28,648 nucleotides of DNA from JAUSPI01 sp964454305 (lineage in GTDB: Bacteria; Desulfobacterota; Syntrophia; Syntrophales; JADFWA01): contig CAYVXX010000025.1 of the NCBI GenBank assembly GCA_964454305.1, positions 1 through 28,648 of the forward strand. The letters run 5' to 3'. Below, one piece after another: positions 1-7,289 of this stretch. A program made the translations under genes and the position numbers. Below the pieces are notes generated by a model that saw only the letters and a program-made list of their open reading frames with translations, had not been told where the DNA came from and made no database searches. Position 1 is the stretch's first letter. The number at the start of each line of letters is the position of its first letter.

Positions 1-148
1 ACTATTTTTCATCCGACCTCACTTCCCACAACAATGCCGTCCAAAAATATCAGATAAAAAGAAGAAGACGGTAGCGTTTTCCCGGCAACGCCCGAACAGC
101 AGAAGGTCAGCCCCCCTCTTCCCCCATTCCTAAGGGCAAACAAAAAAC

Positions 149-210
149 AACTATATTTCATGATAATGAAAAATAGTCTTGACTATATTTCATTATTGTG
201 AATAATAGTC
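149..210. promoter_or_regulatory. Two tandem imperfect palindromes (probable operator) upstream of the AAA ATPase
   Basis: Two 30-base units (149-178 and 181-210) are identical at 25 of 30 positions and each is an inverted repeat. In the first unit, arms ACTATATTTCAT (150-161) and ATGAAAAATAGT (166-177) pair with one mismatch around a 4-base centre. The second unit has three arm mismatches. They lie directly upstream of the ATG at 214 and cover the likely promoter. Repeated dyads over a promoter are what a dimeric repressor would bind. No regulator is identified, and autoregulation is only inference. Confidence 0.6.
179..206 (+). promoter_or_regulatory. Candidate promoter of the AAA ATPase gene, giving a leaderless mRNA
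   Basis: TTGACT (179-184) lies 16 bases before AATAAT (201-206). The expected transcription start falls at about 213-214, which is the ATG itself, and no Shine-Dalgarno sequence precedes the ATG. A leaderless transcript is therefore the simplest reading. The -10 element is only moderately good. Confidence 0.45.
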
Positions 211-213
211 GTC

Positions 214-1434
214 ATGGAAAGTAGAACACTCTATGTAAAAATGTGGGAAGAGCTTGCCGCGGACAAGAACATGATTTTTCTCGCAGGACCTCGCCAGTCG
301 GGGAAAACGACTCTTGCGCATATAATTGCGCGCTCCTATCCGAATAATCTTTACTTCGATTGGGACATTCCAACATGCCAAAAACAACTCATCGAAGACC
401 CGTTTTTTTTCGAAGCCGTCGAGCGTAAAGATTCATCAAATCCCTTAATTGTGTTAGACGAGATACATAAGTACAAAAACTGGAAAAACTACCTCAAAGG
501 CGTTTATGATCAATTTCACGAAAACTATCAATTCCTTGTTTCAGGAAGCGGTCGTCTCGATATCTATCAGAAAGGTGGAGACTCGCTGGCAGGCCGTTAT
601 TTTCTTTTTCACCTTTGGCCGTTTACTATTGCCGAACGGGGAGAGAGAAACCTTACACTGAATGAGTTTCTGAATAATCCCCTTAATATCAGTATGGAGC
701 GGACCGGCGAACTCAGGGAAATATGGCAACAACTCTTTACGCTGAGCGGGTTTCCGGAACCATTTCTGTCGGGCCGTATGGCAACGTATCGCCGATGGTC
801 GAATACGTATTCACGTCAGTTAATCCGTGAGGACATTCGTGATCTGACCGGCGTCAAATCTATCGGGTATCTTGAAACACTCTACCTTCTGTTACCATCA
901 AAGGTGGGCAGTCCCATATCCATTCCTTCCCTTGCCGGGGATTTGCACGTATCCTATAATTCGGTCCGAAGCTGGTTAACGGTATTTGAACGATTCTTCC
1001 TCATCTTCGCCATCTCCCCGTGGACCCGAAAAATCTCGCGTGCCATCCAGAAAGAACAGAAGGTCTATATCATGGACGCTCCCCTTATAAAGGAGGCTGC
1101 AGCCCGGTTTGAAAACATGGTAGCCCTAGAGTTATGGCGTGCGATTTCATCCTGGAATGACATGGGATACGGTCGATTTTCGCTCCACTTCATAAAAAAC
1201 AAAGAGAAGAAGGAAGTGGATTTTCTGATTGCAAACGAGGGAGATCCGATTCTTCTCATAGAGGCCAAGCTTACCGATACACAACCATCAACTACGCTGA
1301 AAAAATTCCAGCGCGCCCTCGGCATACCGGCGGTACAACTCAATAATGAAGGCGACGGATACAGAATGCTATCGAATGGCAACTACTCTATTCTGGTTGC
1401 TCCGGCATATCAGTGGCTTTCCCTCTTGCCGTAA
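214..1434 (+). CDS. AAA family ATPase with C-terminal DUF4143 domain
   Basis: A 406-residue protein of the widespread AAA_14/DUF4143 family. Visible are a Walker A motif GPRQSGKTT (residues 25-33), a Walker B LIVLDEIH (78-85) and a sensor-like SGSGRLD segment near 110-117. Near the C-terminus are EVDFLI and LLIEAKL, the nuclease-like EVD...EAK signature usual in DUF4143 proteins. The length matches the family. The biological role of the family is not settled; members are often single genes scattered between related genomes, which suggests frequent transfer. Here it stands alone, with palindromes in front and repeat debris behind. ATG 214 is chosen because the protein lines up with the usual start about 20 residues before the P-loop, although there is no ribosome binding site. 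Family assignment is sure; function is not. Confidence 0.88.
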   Translation: MESRTLYVKMWEELAADKNMIFLAGPRQSGKTTLAHIIARSYPNNLYFDWDIPTCQKQLIEDPFFFEAVERKDSSNPLIVLDEIHKYKNWKNYLKGVYDQFHENYQFLVSGSGRLDIYQKGGDSLAGRYFLFHLWPFTIAERGERNLTLNEFLNNPLNISMERTGELREIWQQLFTLSGFPEPFLSGRMATYRRWSNTYSRQLIREDIRDLTGVKSIGYLETLYLLLPSKVGSPISIPSLAGDLHVSYNSVRSWLTVFERFFLIFAISPWTRKISRAIQKEQKVYIMDAPLIKEAAARFENMVALELWRAISSWNDMGYGRFSLHFIKNKEKKEVDFLIANEGDPILLIEAKLTDTQPSTTLKKFQRALGIPAVQLNNEGDGYRMLSNGNYSILVAPAYQWLSLLP

Positions 1435-1528
1435 GTTTACAATCTTCCTGATAAGCGGAAGATGGCTGATGAATAGTGGACAGCAAAAAAGAGGAGATTC
1501 TCAATATCAGGATTTCAAATGTTTCTCC

Positions 1529-1556
1529 TTGACAATCCTCTTGAAGGGTGTATTTT
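1529..1556 (+). promoter_or_regulatory. Promoter-like site with no evident gene
   Basis: TTGACA (1529-1534), a 16-base spacer and TATTTT (1551-1556) resemble a sigma-70 promoter. No open frame with a ribosome binding site follows within several hundred bases, so it may be fortuitous or drive a small RNA. Confidence 0.3.
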
Positions 1557-1677
1557 TTCAATCAGTTGAAGGAGATTTTGCAACTCTTTAAAAAATGTAA
1601 CGTTTCATCCCATCACGGTCAGAGGAGGGAGTCGCGGAGTGATTGAAGACCAGACCCCGTTTCTCAGAAAAGAGTGC

Positions 1678-1720
1678 GGGTAATCTGGGGACAGCATATT
1701 TATTTCTCAAGAATTAATAG
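1678..1720. repeat. Remnant resembling the flank of a REP-associated tyrosine transposase (TnpA_REP) element
   Basis: The segment around AATCTGGGGACAGCAT (1682-1697) followed by ATTTATTTCTCAAGAATTA matches, from memory, the sequence often found beside Y1/TnpA_REP transposase genes in proteobacteria, commonly written on the other strand as CTGTCCCCAGATT. No transposase gene remains here. The assignment rests on recognition of a recurring phrase, not on a search. Confidence 0.4.
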
Positions 1721-1784
1721 TTAGACCTTTGAAAAGCTGAAAAATACGGTTTTGAGGGCGAATCAAGATTTTTTCGTTAACCAT

Positions 1785-1812
1785 GGAAGTGCCCGCCCGT
1801 GGCGGCACTTCC
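1785..1812. repeat. GC-rich hairpin
   Basis: GGAAGTGCC (1785-1793) is perfectly repeated in inverted form as GGCACTTCC (1804-1812) with a 10-base loop. It lies inside the repeat-rich spacer and has no T run on either side, so it looks like a REP-type unit and not a terminator. Confidence 0.5.
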
Positions 1813-1889
1813 CGGCAAGGAAAATGTCTTTCATTATTGCGCCCCCTTGCGGGATGCGCCCCCGGTCTTGATCGAAGCGTAGCGCCCGC

Positions 1890-1945
1890 AAATCCAATGT
1901 CTGAGCGCGAAGCGCGAGTTTTGGATCTGCAGCGAAGCGAGACAT
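1890..1945. repeat. GC-rich repeat block with GCGAAGCG units
   Basis: ATCCAA (1892-1897) pairs with TTGGAT (1921-1926), and ATGTCT (1897-1902) pairs with AGACAT (1940-1945), so two alternative hairpins share one region. GCGAAGCG-like units occur repeatedly between 1870 and 1945. This pattern is common in intergenic REP-like elements of Desulfobacterota. Confidence 0.45.
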
Positions 1946-2139
1946 AGAATGGTCGAAAAAATGTTCTGAGCATTGAAAAACCATTTTTTCAAAGCTTTCA
2001 TAGTTTGCAGTTCTCAAACATAGTCTGTCTATCCATCAATTCCTGTCAACCATTCATTCTGTTTTATCCCGTTCGCTTTTTTCAGAGGCTTCTTCACCTC
2101 CGACAAATCAAAAATCCGGGCAGTTCATTTCTTATATTA

Positions 2140-2167
2140 TTTGCTTTTATTCCGATATTCTTATACT
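2140..2167 (+). promoter_or_regulatory. Weak promoter candidate for the M50 protease gene
   Basis: A good -10 element, TATACT (2162-2167), is preceded by a poor -35, TTTGCT (2140-2145), with 16 bases between. The start would leave a leader of roughly 40 bases before ATG 2213. Offered only because this gene needs a promoter and nothing better is visible. Confidence 0.3.
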
Positions 2168-2212
2168 GTGTTTCGTCTCGATACTTGCAGACGAAATGGA
2201 TGGTACGAACAG

Positions 2213-2839
2213 ATGGGACTGCTCACTCTTTTAATTAAAAACCCGGTGGCCTTTTTTTTGATAGCCATACCGCTCTTATATTCAGTAATATTCCATGAAC
2301 TGGCCCACGGCTGGGTTGCCAACAGGATGGGAGACCCGACTGCCAAGCTCATGGGAAGATTGAGCCTCAATCCGCTGAAGCATCTCGACCCGATGGGGAC
2401 GCTTATGCTGTTTGTCTTCGGCTTCGGATGGGCAAAGCCGGTTCCAGTCAACCTTAACAATCTCCATGGAAGCCGGGTAGGAATAATTCTTGTTTCTTCG
2501 GCAGGAATTATCGTCAACATGATGCTCGCCTTTGCCGCTCTTTTCATCCTTAGATCTCAGGCATTCCCGTCAAACGGTATCGCCGCTACGATGCTCTACT
2601 ATATGGCACAGATCAATATCATACTGGCAGCGTTCAACCTGATCCCGATCCCGCCCCTTGACGGCTCTAAAATTCTTATGGGCTTTCTACCTCCACGCCT
2701 TGAATATCAGCTCTCACGGCTTGAACCTTACGGTTTTCTCATCATAATCGCCCTGCTTTTCGTCGGCGCGCTCAACCCTGTAATCGATCTGTTCCGCTGG
2801 ATCATAATGGCTATCATAGGTGTCATGCTCTTCAAATAA
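2213..2839 (+). CDS. Site-2 protease family (M50) membrane metalloprotease, short form
   Basis: A 208-residue polytopic membrane protein of peptidase family M50. The zinc site HELAH is at residues 28-32, in the first membrane helix after a short N-terminal segment. The third ligand motif NLIPIPPLDG (142-151, Asp150) is in a later helix. In between is the typical segment DPTAKLMGRLSLNPLKHLDP. Proteins of this short type lack the PDZ domain of RseP; their substrates are mostly unknown. I chose ATG 2213 over an upstream TTG (2141) because the first 24 residues of the longer frame do not look like the family and the ATG gives the normal N-terminus. The ribosome binding site is weak (GGATGG, 2198-2203). 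The gene is not obviously co-transcribed with its neighbours. Family assignment is firm. Confidence 0.88.
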   Translation: MGLLTLLIKNPVAFFLIAIPLLYSVIFHELAHGWVANRMGDPTAKLMGRLSLNPLKHLDPMGTLMLFVFGFGWAKPVPVNLNNLHGSRVGIILVSSAGIIVNMMLAFAALFILRSQAFPSNGIAATMLYYMAQINIILAAFNLIPIPPLDGSKILMGFLPPRLEYQLSRLEPYGFLIIIALLFVGALNPVIDLFRWIIMAIIGVMLFK

Positions 2840-2986
2840 TTTCGGACAGGGGACGAATATGGTGGATTTTCGACGCAATCCCTGATAAACATACCGGCAG
2901 TATTGATCTCCCGGCAGGAGGAAAAGCGCTCTGAACAGTTTACAACCTGCGGGAAAAATACGTCAAACGAAGAGGAAGAAAAAAAT

Positions 2987-3307
2987 ATGGGATCAAAGCA
3001 GAAACAGACGCAAACGGAACAGAAGGCCAATTTCGAACGGAAGCTGGAAGTCCGCTTCTCTTTCCTGTCTGAAAAGGGAATCGAACCTCCCGGGATCAAA
3101 AAAGATCCTGTCGTCAAAAAATTGCGGGCACGTATCAAGGAGGTAAATGCAAGACTGAAGACAATCGCCTCATACGAAAAGAGGACGGAAGAACTGGCGA
3201 AGATGAAGGCGGAAAAGGCGGCCGCCCCCCCGAAAGATCAAGAAGGCGGTAAAGGCAAGAAGTTAAAGGAAACCCCCCAAGAGGGCAAGGGGAAAAAGAA
3301 GGAATGA
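2987..3307 (+). CDS. Small lysine/glutamate-rich conserved hypothetical protein
   Basis: A 106-residue hydrophilic protein with no membrane segment or signal peptide. ATG 2987 is preceded by AGAGGAAG (2971-2978) at good spacing, so the 28-residue upstream extension of the frame is probably not translated. Residues about 10-75 look helical and may form a coiled coil (KKLRARIKEVNARLKTI and similar); the tail is low-complexity with repeated GKGKK. I recall similar proteins in other Desulfobacterota without an assigned function, but cannot confirm that here. It follows the M50 gene by about 150 bases and ends before a strong hairpin. Coding is supported by the start signal and codon pattern; function is unknown. 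Confidence 0.68.
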   Translation: MGSKQKQTQTEQKANFERKLEVRFSFLSEKGIEPPGIKKDPVVKKLRARIKEVNARLKTIASYEKRTEELAKMKAEKAAAPPKDQEGGKGKKLKETPQEGKGKKKE

Positions 3308-3528
3308 CGTGACAAGCGGCATGGGGGGCAGCTGCTCATTTTTATTCAGCTCCCCCGCTGAAACCGCACATCACCACCCCAAAATATCCCGCAGTAAAAT
3401 TAACTCTCATCAAATAAAGATTTTGTATCCAAAAATAATGGTTCAAACCAATTCTCATCCAACCTCGCCTCCCCCAATAAAGCAGTTTTAAACCACCTAA
3501 TTAAAAAGAAAAAATGGTAAATTTTTTC
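3308..3528. other. Spacer before the dcw promoter
   Basis: About 220 AT-rich bases without a supported gene. It begins with the hairpin at 3323-3357 and ends at the mraZ promoter. A 26-base segment at 3455-3480 resembles the segment at 9-34 of this window. Confidence 0.5.
3323..3357 (+). terminator. Strong hairpin after the small charged protein gene
   Basis: GGGGG, one unpaired C, then AGCTG pair with CAGCT and CCCCC around a loop of about 12 bases (CTCATTTTTATT). The stem is GC-rich and sits about 15 bases after a stop codon, as a transcription end would, but there is no T run after it, so intrinsic termination is uncertain. Confidence 0.45.
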
Positions 3529-3557
3529 TTGACAAACAATATATCCGTCCTTATAGT
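3529..3557 (+). promoter_or_regulatory. Main promoter of the dcw cluster (PmraZ)
   Basis: TTGACA (3529-3534), a 17-base spacer and TATAGT (3552-3557) form a near-consensus sigma-70 promoter, 36 bases before the mraZ start codon. It is the best promoter in the window and the -10 is overlapped by the first MraZ box. Confidence 0.85.
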
Positions 3558-3585
3558 GGGGGAAAGTGGATGATTGTGGGGGGAC
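3556..3585 (+). promoter_or_regulatory. MraZ operator: three direct repeats at 10-base spacing
   Basis: GTGGGGGAAA (3556-3565), GTGGATGATT (3566-3575) and GTGGGGGGAC (3576-3585) put GTGG(G/A) at exactly one helical turn. MraZ is known in E. coli and other bacteria to bind such TGGG-type repeats in its own promoter and repress the cluster. The first box starts in the -10 element and the third supplies the purine-rich ribosome binding site for mraZ (start 3593). Confidence 0.85.
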
Positions 3586-3592
3586 TATATAG

Positions 3593-4039
3593 ATGTCTGT
3601 GTTCAGGGGGAGATACTATCACACCATAGACAGTAAGGGAAGAATAATCTTTCCTACCAAGCTTCGTGAAGTCTTCGCCGAGAAATATGACAACAGAATG
3701 GTGATCACGAACTGGGACGGTTATCTTATGGCTTTCCCCTATGACGAGTGGAGGATATTAGAAGAGAAAGTCAGCCACCAGTCGATATTGAAAAAAGAAG
3801 TGAGAGAGTTTCAGCGTTTTTTCATGTCCGGTGCAGTTGATTGTACCTTTGACAGTCAGGGAAGAATTCTCATACCACCAGCACTTAGGGAATTTGCAAA
3901 ACTTGAAAAAGATGTCGTTCTTGCGGGAATGATTAGAGTTATCGAGATATGGAGCAAAGAACACTGGGGAGATGAGATAGATAAAGCTTCCACCCATATA
4001 GCCGGCTTTAGCGAATATATGGCCAACCTGGGCATATAA
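3593..4039 (+). CDS. mraZ: Transcriptional regulator MraZ
   Basis: A 148-residue member of the MraZ family, which forms ring-shaped oligomers of AbrB-like domains and controls the dcw operon it heads. The two characteristic half-domains are visible: YHTIDSKGRIIFPTKLRE near residues 9-26 and CTFDSQGRILIPPALRE near 83-99, each with the DxxGR motif used for DNA contact. Length is normal. It starts at ATG 3593 with the GGGGGG run of the third MraZ box as ribosome binding site. It is followed after five bases by rsmH. The boxes over its promoter strongly suggest autorepression, as known for the family. Confidence 0.97.
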   Translation: MSVFRGRYYHTIDSKGRIIFPTKLREVFAEKYDNRMVITNWDGYLMAFPYDEWRILEEKVSHQSILKKEVREFQRFFMSGAVDCTFDSQGRILIPPALREFAKLEKDVVLAGMIRVIEIWSKEHWGDEIDKASTHIAGFSEYMANLGI

Positions 4040-4044
4040 ACGGT

Positions 4045-4983
4045 ATGGATTACTCCTTTCACACACCGGTAATGTTAAAGGAGACAATTGATTCTCTTGA
4101 TTGTAACCCGGGAGGTATCTACCTGGACGGGACGATAGGAGGCGGGGGGCACGCCTATCATATACTTACGAAAACAGCCCCTGATGGAATCCTTATCGGA
4201 ATTGACGCAGACGATGATGCGTTAACGGAATCGCAGCGCAGGCTGGACCAGTTTGGCAATAGAAAGATTCTTGTTAAGGGCAATTTTGCAGATATCGGGG
4301 AGATATTAGACGACCTGAATATAAAAGAAGTTGACGGGATACTGTTTGATCTTGGTGTTTCTTCACACCAGCTTGAAACGGCAGAACGTGGTTTCAGCTT
4401 CTCTTTAGACGCGCCCCTTGACATGCGGATGGATCGGAGGCAGAAGCTCAGCGCCTATGATCTTATAAATACACTTTCAGACAAAAAGTTAGAAAGGATA
4501 ATAAAAAAATATGGCGAAGAAGTAATGGCCGGGAGGGTTGTCAGAGCTATTTCGGGAAAAAGGGCAATAGCCCCGATAAAAACGACCAAAGAGCTCGCCG
4601 CGATTATAGTTAAAGCACTACCCCCCCAGTTGAAAAGGAAAAGAACGCACCCAGCAACTAAAACCTTCCAGGCCTTAAGAATAGCTGTCAATGATGAGCT
4701 CTCAAATCTTTACAGGGCAATAAATGACGGCATTGACGTACTTAAAAAAGGAGGCAGGTTTTCCATAATTTCGTTTCATTCTCTTGAGGACAGAATTGTT
4801 AAGAACTTATTTCGCTCTTGGGAAAAGGGATGCATCTGTCCCCCCGATTTCCCGGTTTGTGCCTGTAAGCGAAAACCGAAGCTGAAGGTGCTGACCAGAA
4901 AACCGGTTATGCCGAGCAATGCGGAGATAGATTCCAATCCGAGAGCCAGAAGCGCCAGACTGAGAACAACTATGAGGGTTTAA
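4045..4983 (+). CDS. rsmH: 16S rRNA (cytosine(1402)-N(4))-methyltransferase RsmH (MraW)
   Basis: A 312-residue SAM-dependent methyltransferase that modifies the N4 of C1402 in 16S rRNA. The family signatures are present: HTPVMLKE at the N-terminus, SAM-binding DGTIGGGGH (about residues 29-37), DLGVSSHQL, the PLDMRMD segment, FQALRIAVNDEL, and the C-terminal ISFHSLEDRIVK. Full length. There is no clear Shine-Dalgarno sequence; with only five bases after the mraZ stop, translational coupling is likely. The gene is followed two bases later by ftsL, whose ribosome binding site lies within the end of rsmH. Confidence 0.97.
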   Translation: MDYSFHTPVMLKETIDSLDCNPGGIYLDGTIGGGGHAYHILTKTAPDGILIGIDADDDALTESQRRLDQFGNRKILVKGNFADIGEILDDLNIKEVDGILFDLGVSSHQLETAERGFSFSLDAPLDMRMDRRQKLSAYDLINTLSDKKLERIIKKYGEEVMAGRVVRAISGKRAIAPIKTTKELAAIIVKALPPQLKRKRTHPATKTFQALRIAVNDELSNLYRAINDGIDVLKKGGRFSIISFHSLEDRIVKNLFRSWEKGCICPPDFPVCACKRKPKLKVLTRKPVMPSNAEIDSNPRARSARLRTTMRV

Positions 4984-4985
4984 AA

Positions 4986-5282
4986 ATGTCTGCAAAGCAT
5001 AGCAAAAAAGAGCGTTTGGAAATTAAATTTTCCACTGTGATTATTGTCAGCCTCGTTCTTATGGCAACTGCTCTCATCTATGTCTGGTCGCATCTACATT
5101 CTACAAAGGTGAATTATCTTATAGCAGAGGAAATAAGCATCAGGGACAACCTTATTGAAGAAAACAAAAGGCTGAAAATTGAATACGCTACCCTGAGATC
5201 GCCCCAGCGCATCGAGGCGATCGCCAGAGACAAATTAGGCATGCATTATCCTGAAAGGGAACAGGTTATTTTTATAAAATGA
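4986..5282 (+). CDS. ftsL: Cell division protein FtsL
   Basis: A 98-residue bitopic membrane protein. A short basic cytoplasmic tail (residues 1-15) is followed by one membrane helix (about 17-36) and a periplasmic coiled coil (about 45-75) ending in the typical SPQRIEAIARDKLGM segment. FtsL works with FtsB and FtsQ to recruit and activate FtsW-FtsI at the septum. Position between rsmH and ftsI is diagnostic. The ribosome binding site GAGGG (4974-4978) is inside rsmH, and the end overlaps ftsI by four bases (ATGA), indicating coupled translation. Confidence 0.92.
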   Translation: MSAKHSKKERLEIKFSTVIIVSLVLMATALIYVWSHLHSTKVNYLIAEEISIRDNLIEENKRLKIEYATLRSPQRIEAIARDKLGMHYPEREQVIFIK

Positions 5283-7285
5283 AGGGAAGAGCAAAAAAGT
5301 GGCTGCGGTTCAGGACAACAACTCTGCTTGTGTTTTTCCTGGTGTTGTTTATCGCTCTGATATCAAGGGCGTATCAGCTACAGGTTCTTTCAGGAAAGAC
5401 TCTCAAGGTACAAGCGGATAAGCAGCATACGAGCACCCTGCAGTTTCAGCCTGAAAGGAGTCTTATACTTGACCGGAATGGCGAGAAACTTGCTGCAAGC
5501 ATAATGGTAGATTCAGTCTGCGCGAATCCATCGAAAATAGATAATCTTGAGGAGGTTTCTTCAAAACTTTCGTCTGTTCTCGGGATAAAGAGAAGATCCC
5601 TTTTGAAAAAGCTTTCAAAATCAAGAAATTTTTGCTGGGTAGCAAGAAAAATTTCTCCCTCTCAGGCCGAAAGTGTAAAGGACATTGCTATCGAGGGAAT
5701 TTTTTCAATAAAGGAACCTAAACGATTTTATCCTAACAGGGAACTGGCAGGTCAACTTCTCGGGTTCGCAGGTTTAGATTCAAGAGGGCTTGAAGGATTA
5801 GAACTAAAATATGACAGTTACTTAAAGGGATCCCCGAATAAAATCTTTCTGGGGAAAGATGCAAAAGGGGGGAAAATCTATTCAGGGGATAACCCAACTG
5901 CCGGGAAGAAAAGTAAAAACTACAATCTGATCCTTACCATAGATAGCAGAATTCAGTATCTAGTTGAATCACAGCTCAATGACGCCATCAAAAAAACGGG
6001 CGCAAAGGGAGGGGTTGCCGTTGTTATGAACCCAAAAACAGGTGAAATACTCGCGATGGCAAATATGCCCGGTTTCAATCCCAACACCTTCTTCAGATAT
6101 TCTCCCGAATCATGGAAAAACAAAGTAATCACGGATTGCTTTGATCCCGGCTCAACATTTAAACCATTTCTGTTGGCAGCATCGCTGGAGGAAAACGTAA
6201 TCGATGAGAACAACAGGTTCTACTGTGAGAATGGCTCTTATGCAGTGGGAGATAGAGTAATACGCGATGTAAAAAAATATGAAGACCTCTCCTTTCGGGA
6301 AATTATCAAATATTCAAGCAATATCGGCGCTGTCAAGATCTCGGAGGTACTGGGCAAGGAGAAATTTTATCAATATATCCAGAAATTCGGGTTCGGCTCA
6401 AAAACAGGAATAGACCTCCCCGGAGAATCTTCCGGAATCCTGAGACAAGCTGAAGACTGGACAAAGGTTGACACGGCAACCATATCTTTTGGTCAGGGTA
6501 TTTCGGTAACGGCAATACAACTGATTTCCGCCTTCTCTGCCATAGCAAACCATGGTGTTTTGATGAAACCATATGTCGTCCGCGGACTGATTGACCAGAA
6601 CAACCGGGTAGTCAAGGAATTTACACCTACAGTTATCAGAAAGGTAATCTCCCCGGCTACCGCTGAAAAGCTCACATCTGTTCTTATAGATGTCGTGGAG
6701 GGTGAAGGCGGTACCGGAAGGAGCGCTCAAATTGCCAACGTTACAATAGCAGGAAAGTCAGGAACATCTCAAAAATTTGATTTTGCTGAAGGCAGCTATT
6801 CGCACGACAAGGTCAGCGTCTCTTTTATGGGATTTTTTCCGGCCGAGGACCCGTGCGCAGTTATTCTTGTGGTGCTGGATGAACCTGCAAACCACAGATG
6901 GGGCGGGGTGGCAGCAGCACCCGTCTTCAAAAATATTGCTGAGAGTATATTGTATTGGGTAGAGCCCTCTTCTCTGACAACCTGTGCAACAAAGACCGGC
7001 AGGCATGATTCAGGTCCTACAAATCTGCCGGCATCCACCTCTGATGTCAACACTTCGGACATGGCGGATTACAGTGTTAAATATGTAAACCTGACCTCAT
7101 CGGATGAATCGACCATGCCGGACTTCAGGGGTATGTCGATAAGAAATGCATTAAAGCTGTCACAGGAAAGGGGAATAGATTTGAAGATCGTGGGAAGCGG
7201 ATGGGCGTTAAAACAGGACCCATTACCCGGAGTCCCCACGGAAAGCAACAAATCGTGTACCGTTTCCTTTAGTACCGGATATTAA
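5279..7285 (+). CDS. ftsI: Septal peptidoglycan transpeptidase FtsI (PBP3) with C-terminal PASTA domain
   Basis: A 668-residue class B penicillin-binding protein that cross-links septal peptidoglycan with FtsW. It has an N-terminal membrane anchor (about 12-30), a PBP dimerisation domain (about 50-210) and a transpeptidase domain (about 235-560). The active-site motifs are SxxK at S292-T-F-K295, SxN at S346-S-N348 and KSGT at 493-496. After a low-complexity linker (565-610) rich in Ser and Thr comes one PASTA domain (about 612-668, MPDFRGMSIRNALKL), a module that senses peptidoglycan or its precursors in other proteins. E. coli FtsI lacks it; in Desulfobacterota it is not rare. It overlaps ftsL by four bases. 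After its stop comes a 26-base-arm inverted repeat, so the junction to murE is not the tight type seen elsewhere. Confidence 0.95.
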   Translation: MKGRAKKWLRFRTTTLLVFFLVLFIALISRAYQLQVLSGKTLKVQADKQHTSTLQFQPERSLILDRNGEKLAASIMVDSVCANPSKIDNLEEVSSKLSSVLGIKRRSLLKKLSKSRNFCWVARKISPSQAESVKDIAIEGIFSIKEPKRFYPNRELAGQLLGFAGLDSRGLEGLELKYDSYLKGSPNKIFLGKDAKGGKIYSGDNPTAGKKSKNYNLILTIDSRIQYLVESQLNDAIKKTGAKGGVAVVMNPKTGEILAMANMPGFNPNTFFRYSPESWKNKVITDCFDPGSTFKPFLLAASLEENVIDENNRFYCENGSYAVGDRVIRDVKKYEDLSFREIIKYSSNIGAVKISEVLGKEKFYQYIQKFGFGSKTGIDLPGESSGILRQAEDWTKVDTATISFGQGISVTAIQLISAFSAIANHGVLMKPYVVRGLIDQNNRVVKEFTPTVIRKVISPATAEKLTSVLIDVVEGEGGTGRSAQIANVTIAGKSGTSQKFDFAEGSYSHDKVSVSFMGFFPAEDPCAVILVVLDEPANHRWGGVAAAPVFKNIAESILYWVEPSSLTTCATKTGRHDSGPTNLPASTSDVNTSDMADYSVKYVNLTSSDESTMPDFRGMSIRNALKLSQERGIDLKIVGSGWALKQDPLPGVPTESNKSCTVSFSTGY

Positions 7286-7289
7286 TGAC

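Larger units (their letters stand above)
1435..2212. other. Non-coding stretch with decayed repeats between the ATPase and the M50 protease
   Basis: No convincing gene is seen in these 778 bases. Short reading frames on both strands lack start signals and resemble no known protein. The stretch holds a promoter-like site (1529-1556), a segment typical of REP-associated transposase flanks (1678-1720), a GC-rich block with several hairpins (1785-1945), a 9-base inverted repeat (1955-1990) and a weak promoter-like site before the next gene. It reads as an accumulation site for old mobile sequence. Confidence 0.6.

Noticed and set aside
1707..2017. Two overlapping minus-strand frames of 84 and 88 codons
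   Set aside because: They are produced by the GC-rich repeat block, lack start signals and have no protein-like composition.
2141..2212. 24-residue upstream extension of the M50 protease from a TTG
   Set aside because: The extra residues do not resemble the family and no ribosome binding site precedes the TTG.
2903..2986. 28-residue N-terminal extension of the small charged protein
   Set aside because: No ribosome binding site for it, while the ATG at 2987 has AGAGGAAG at proper distance.
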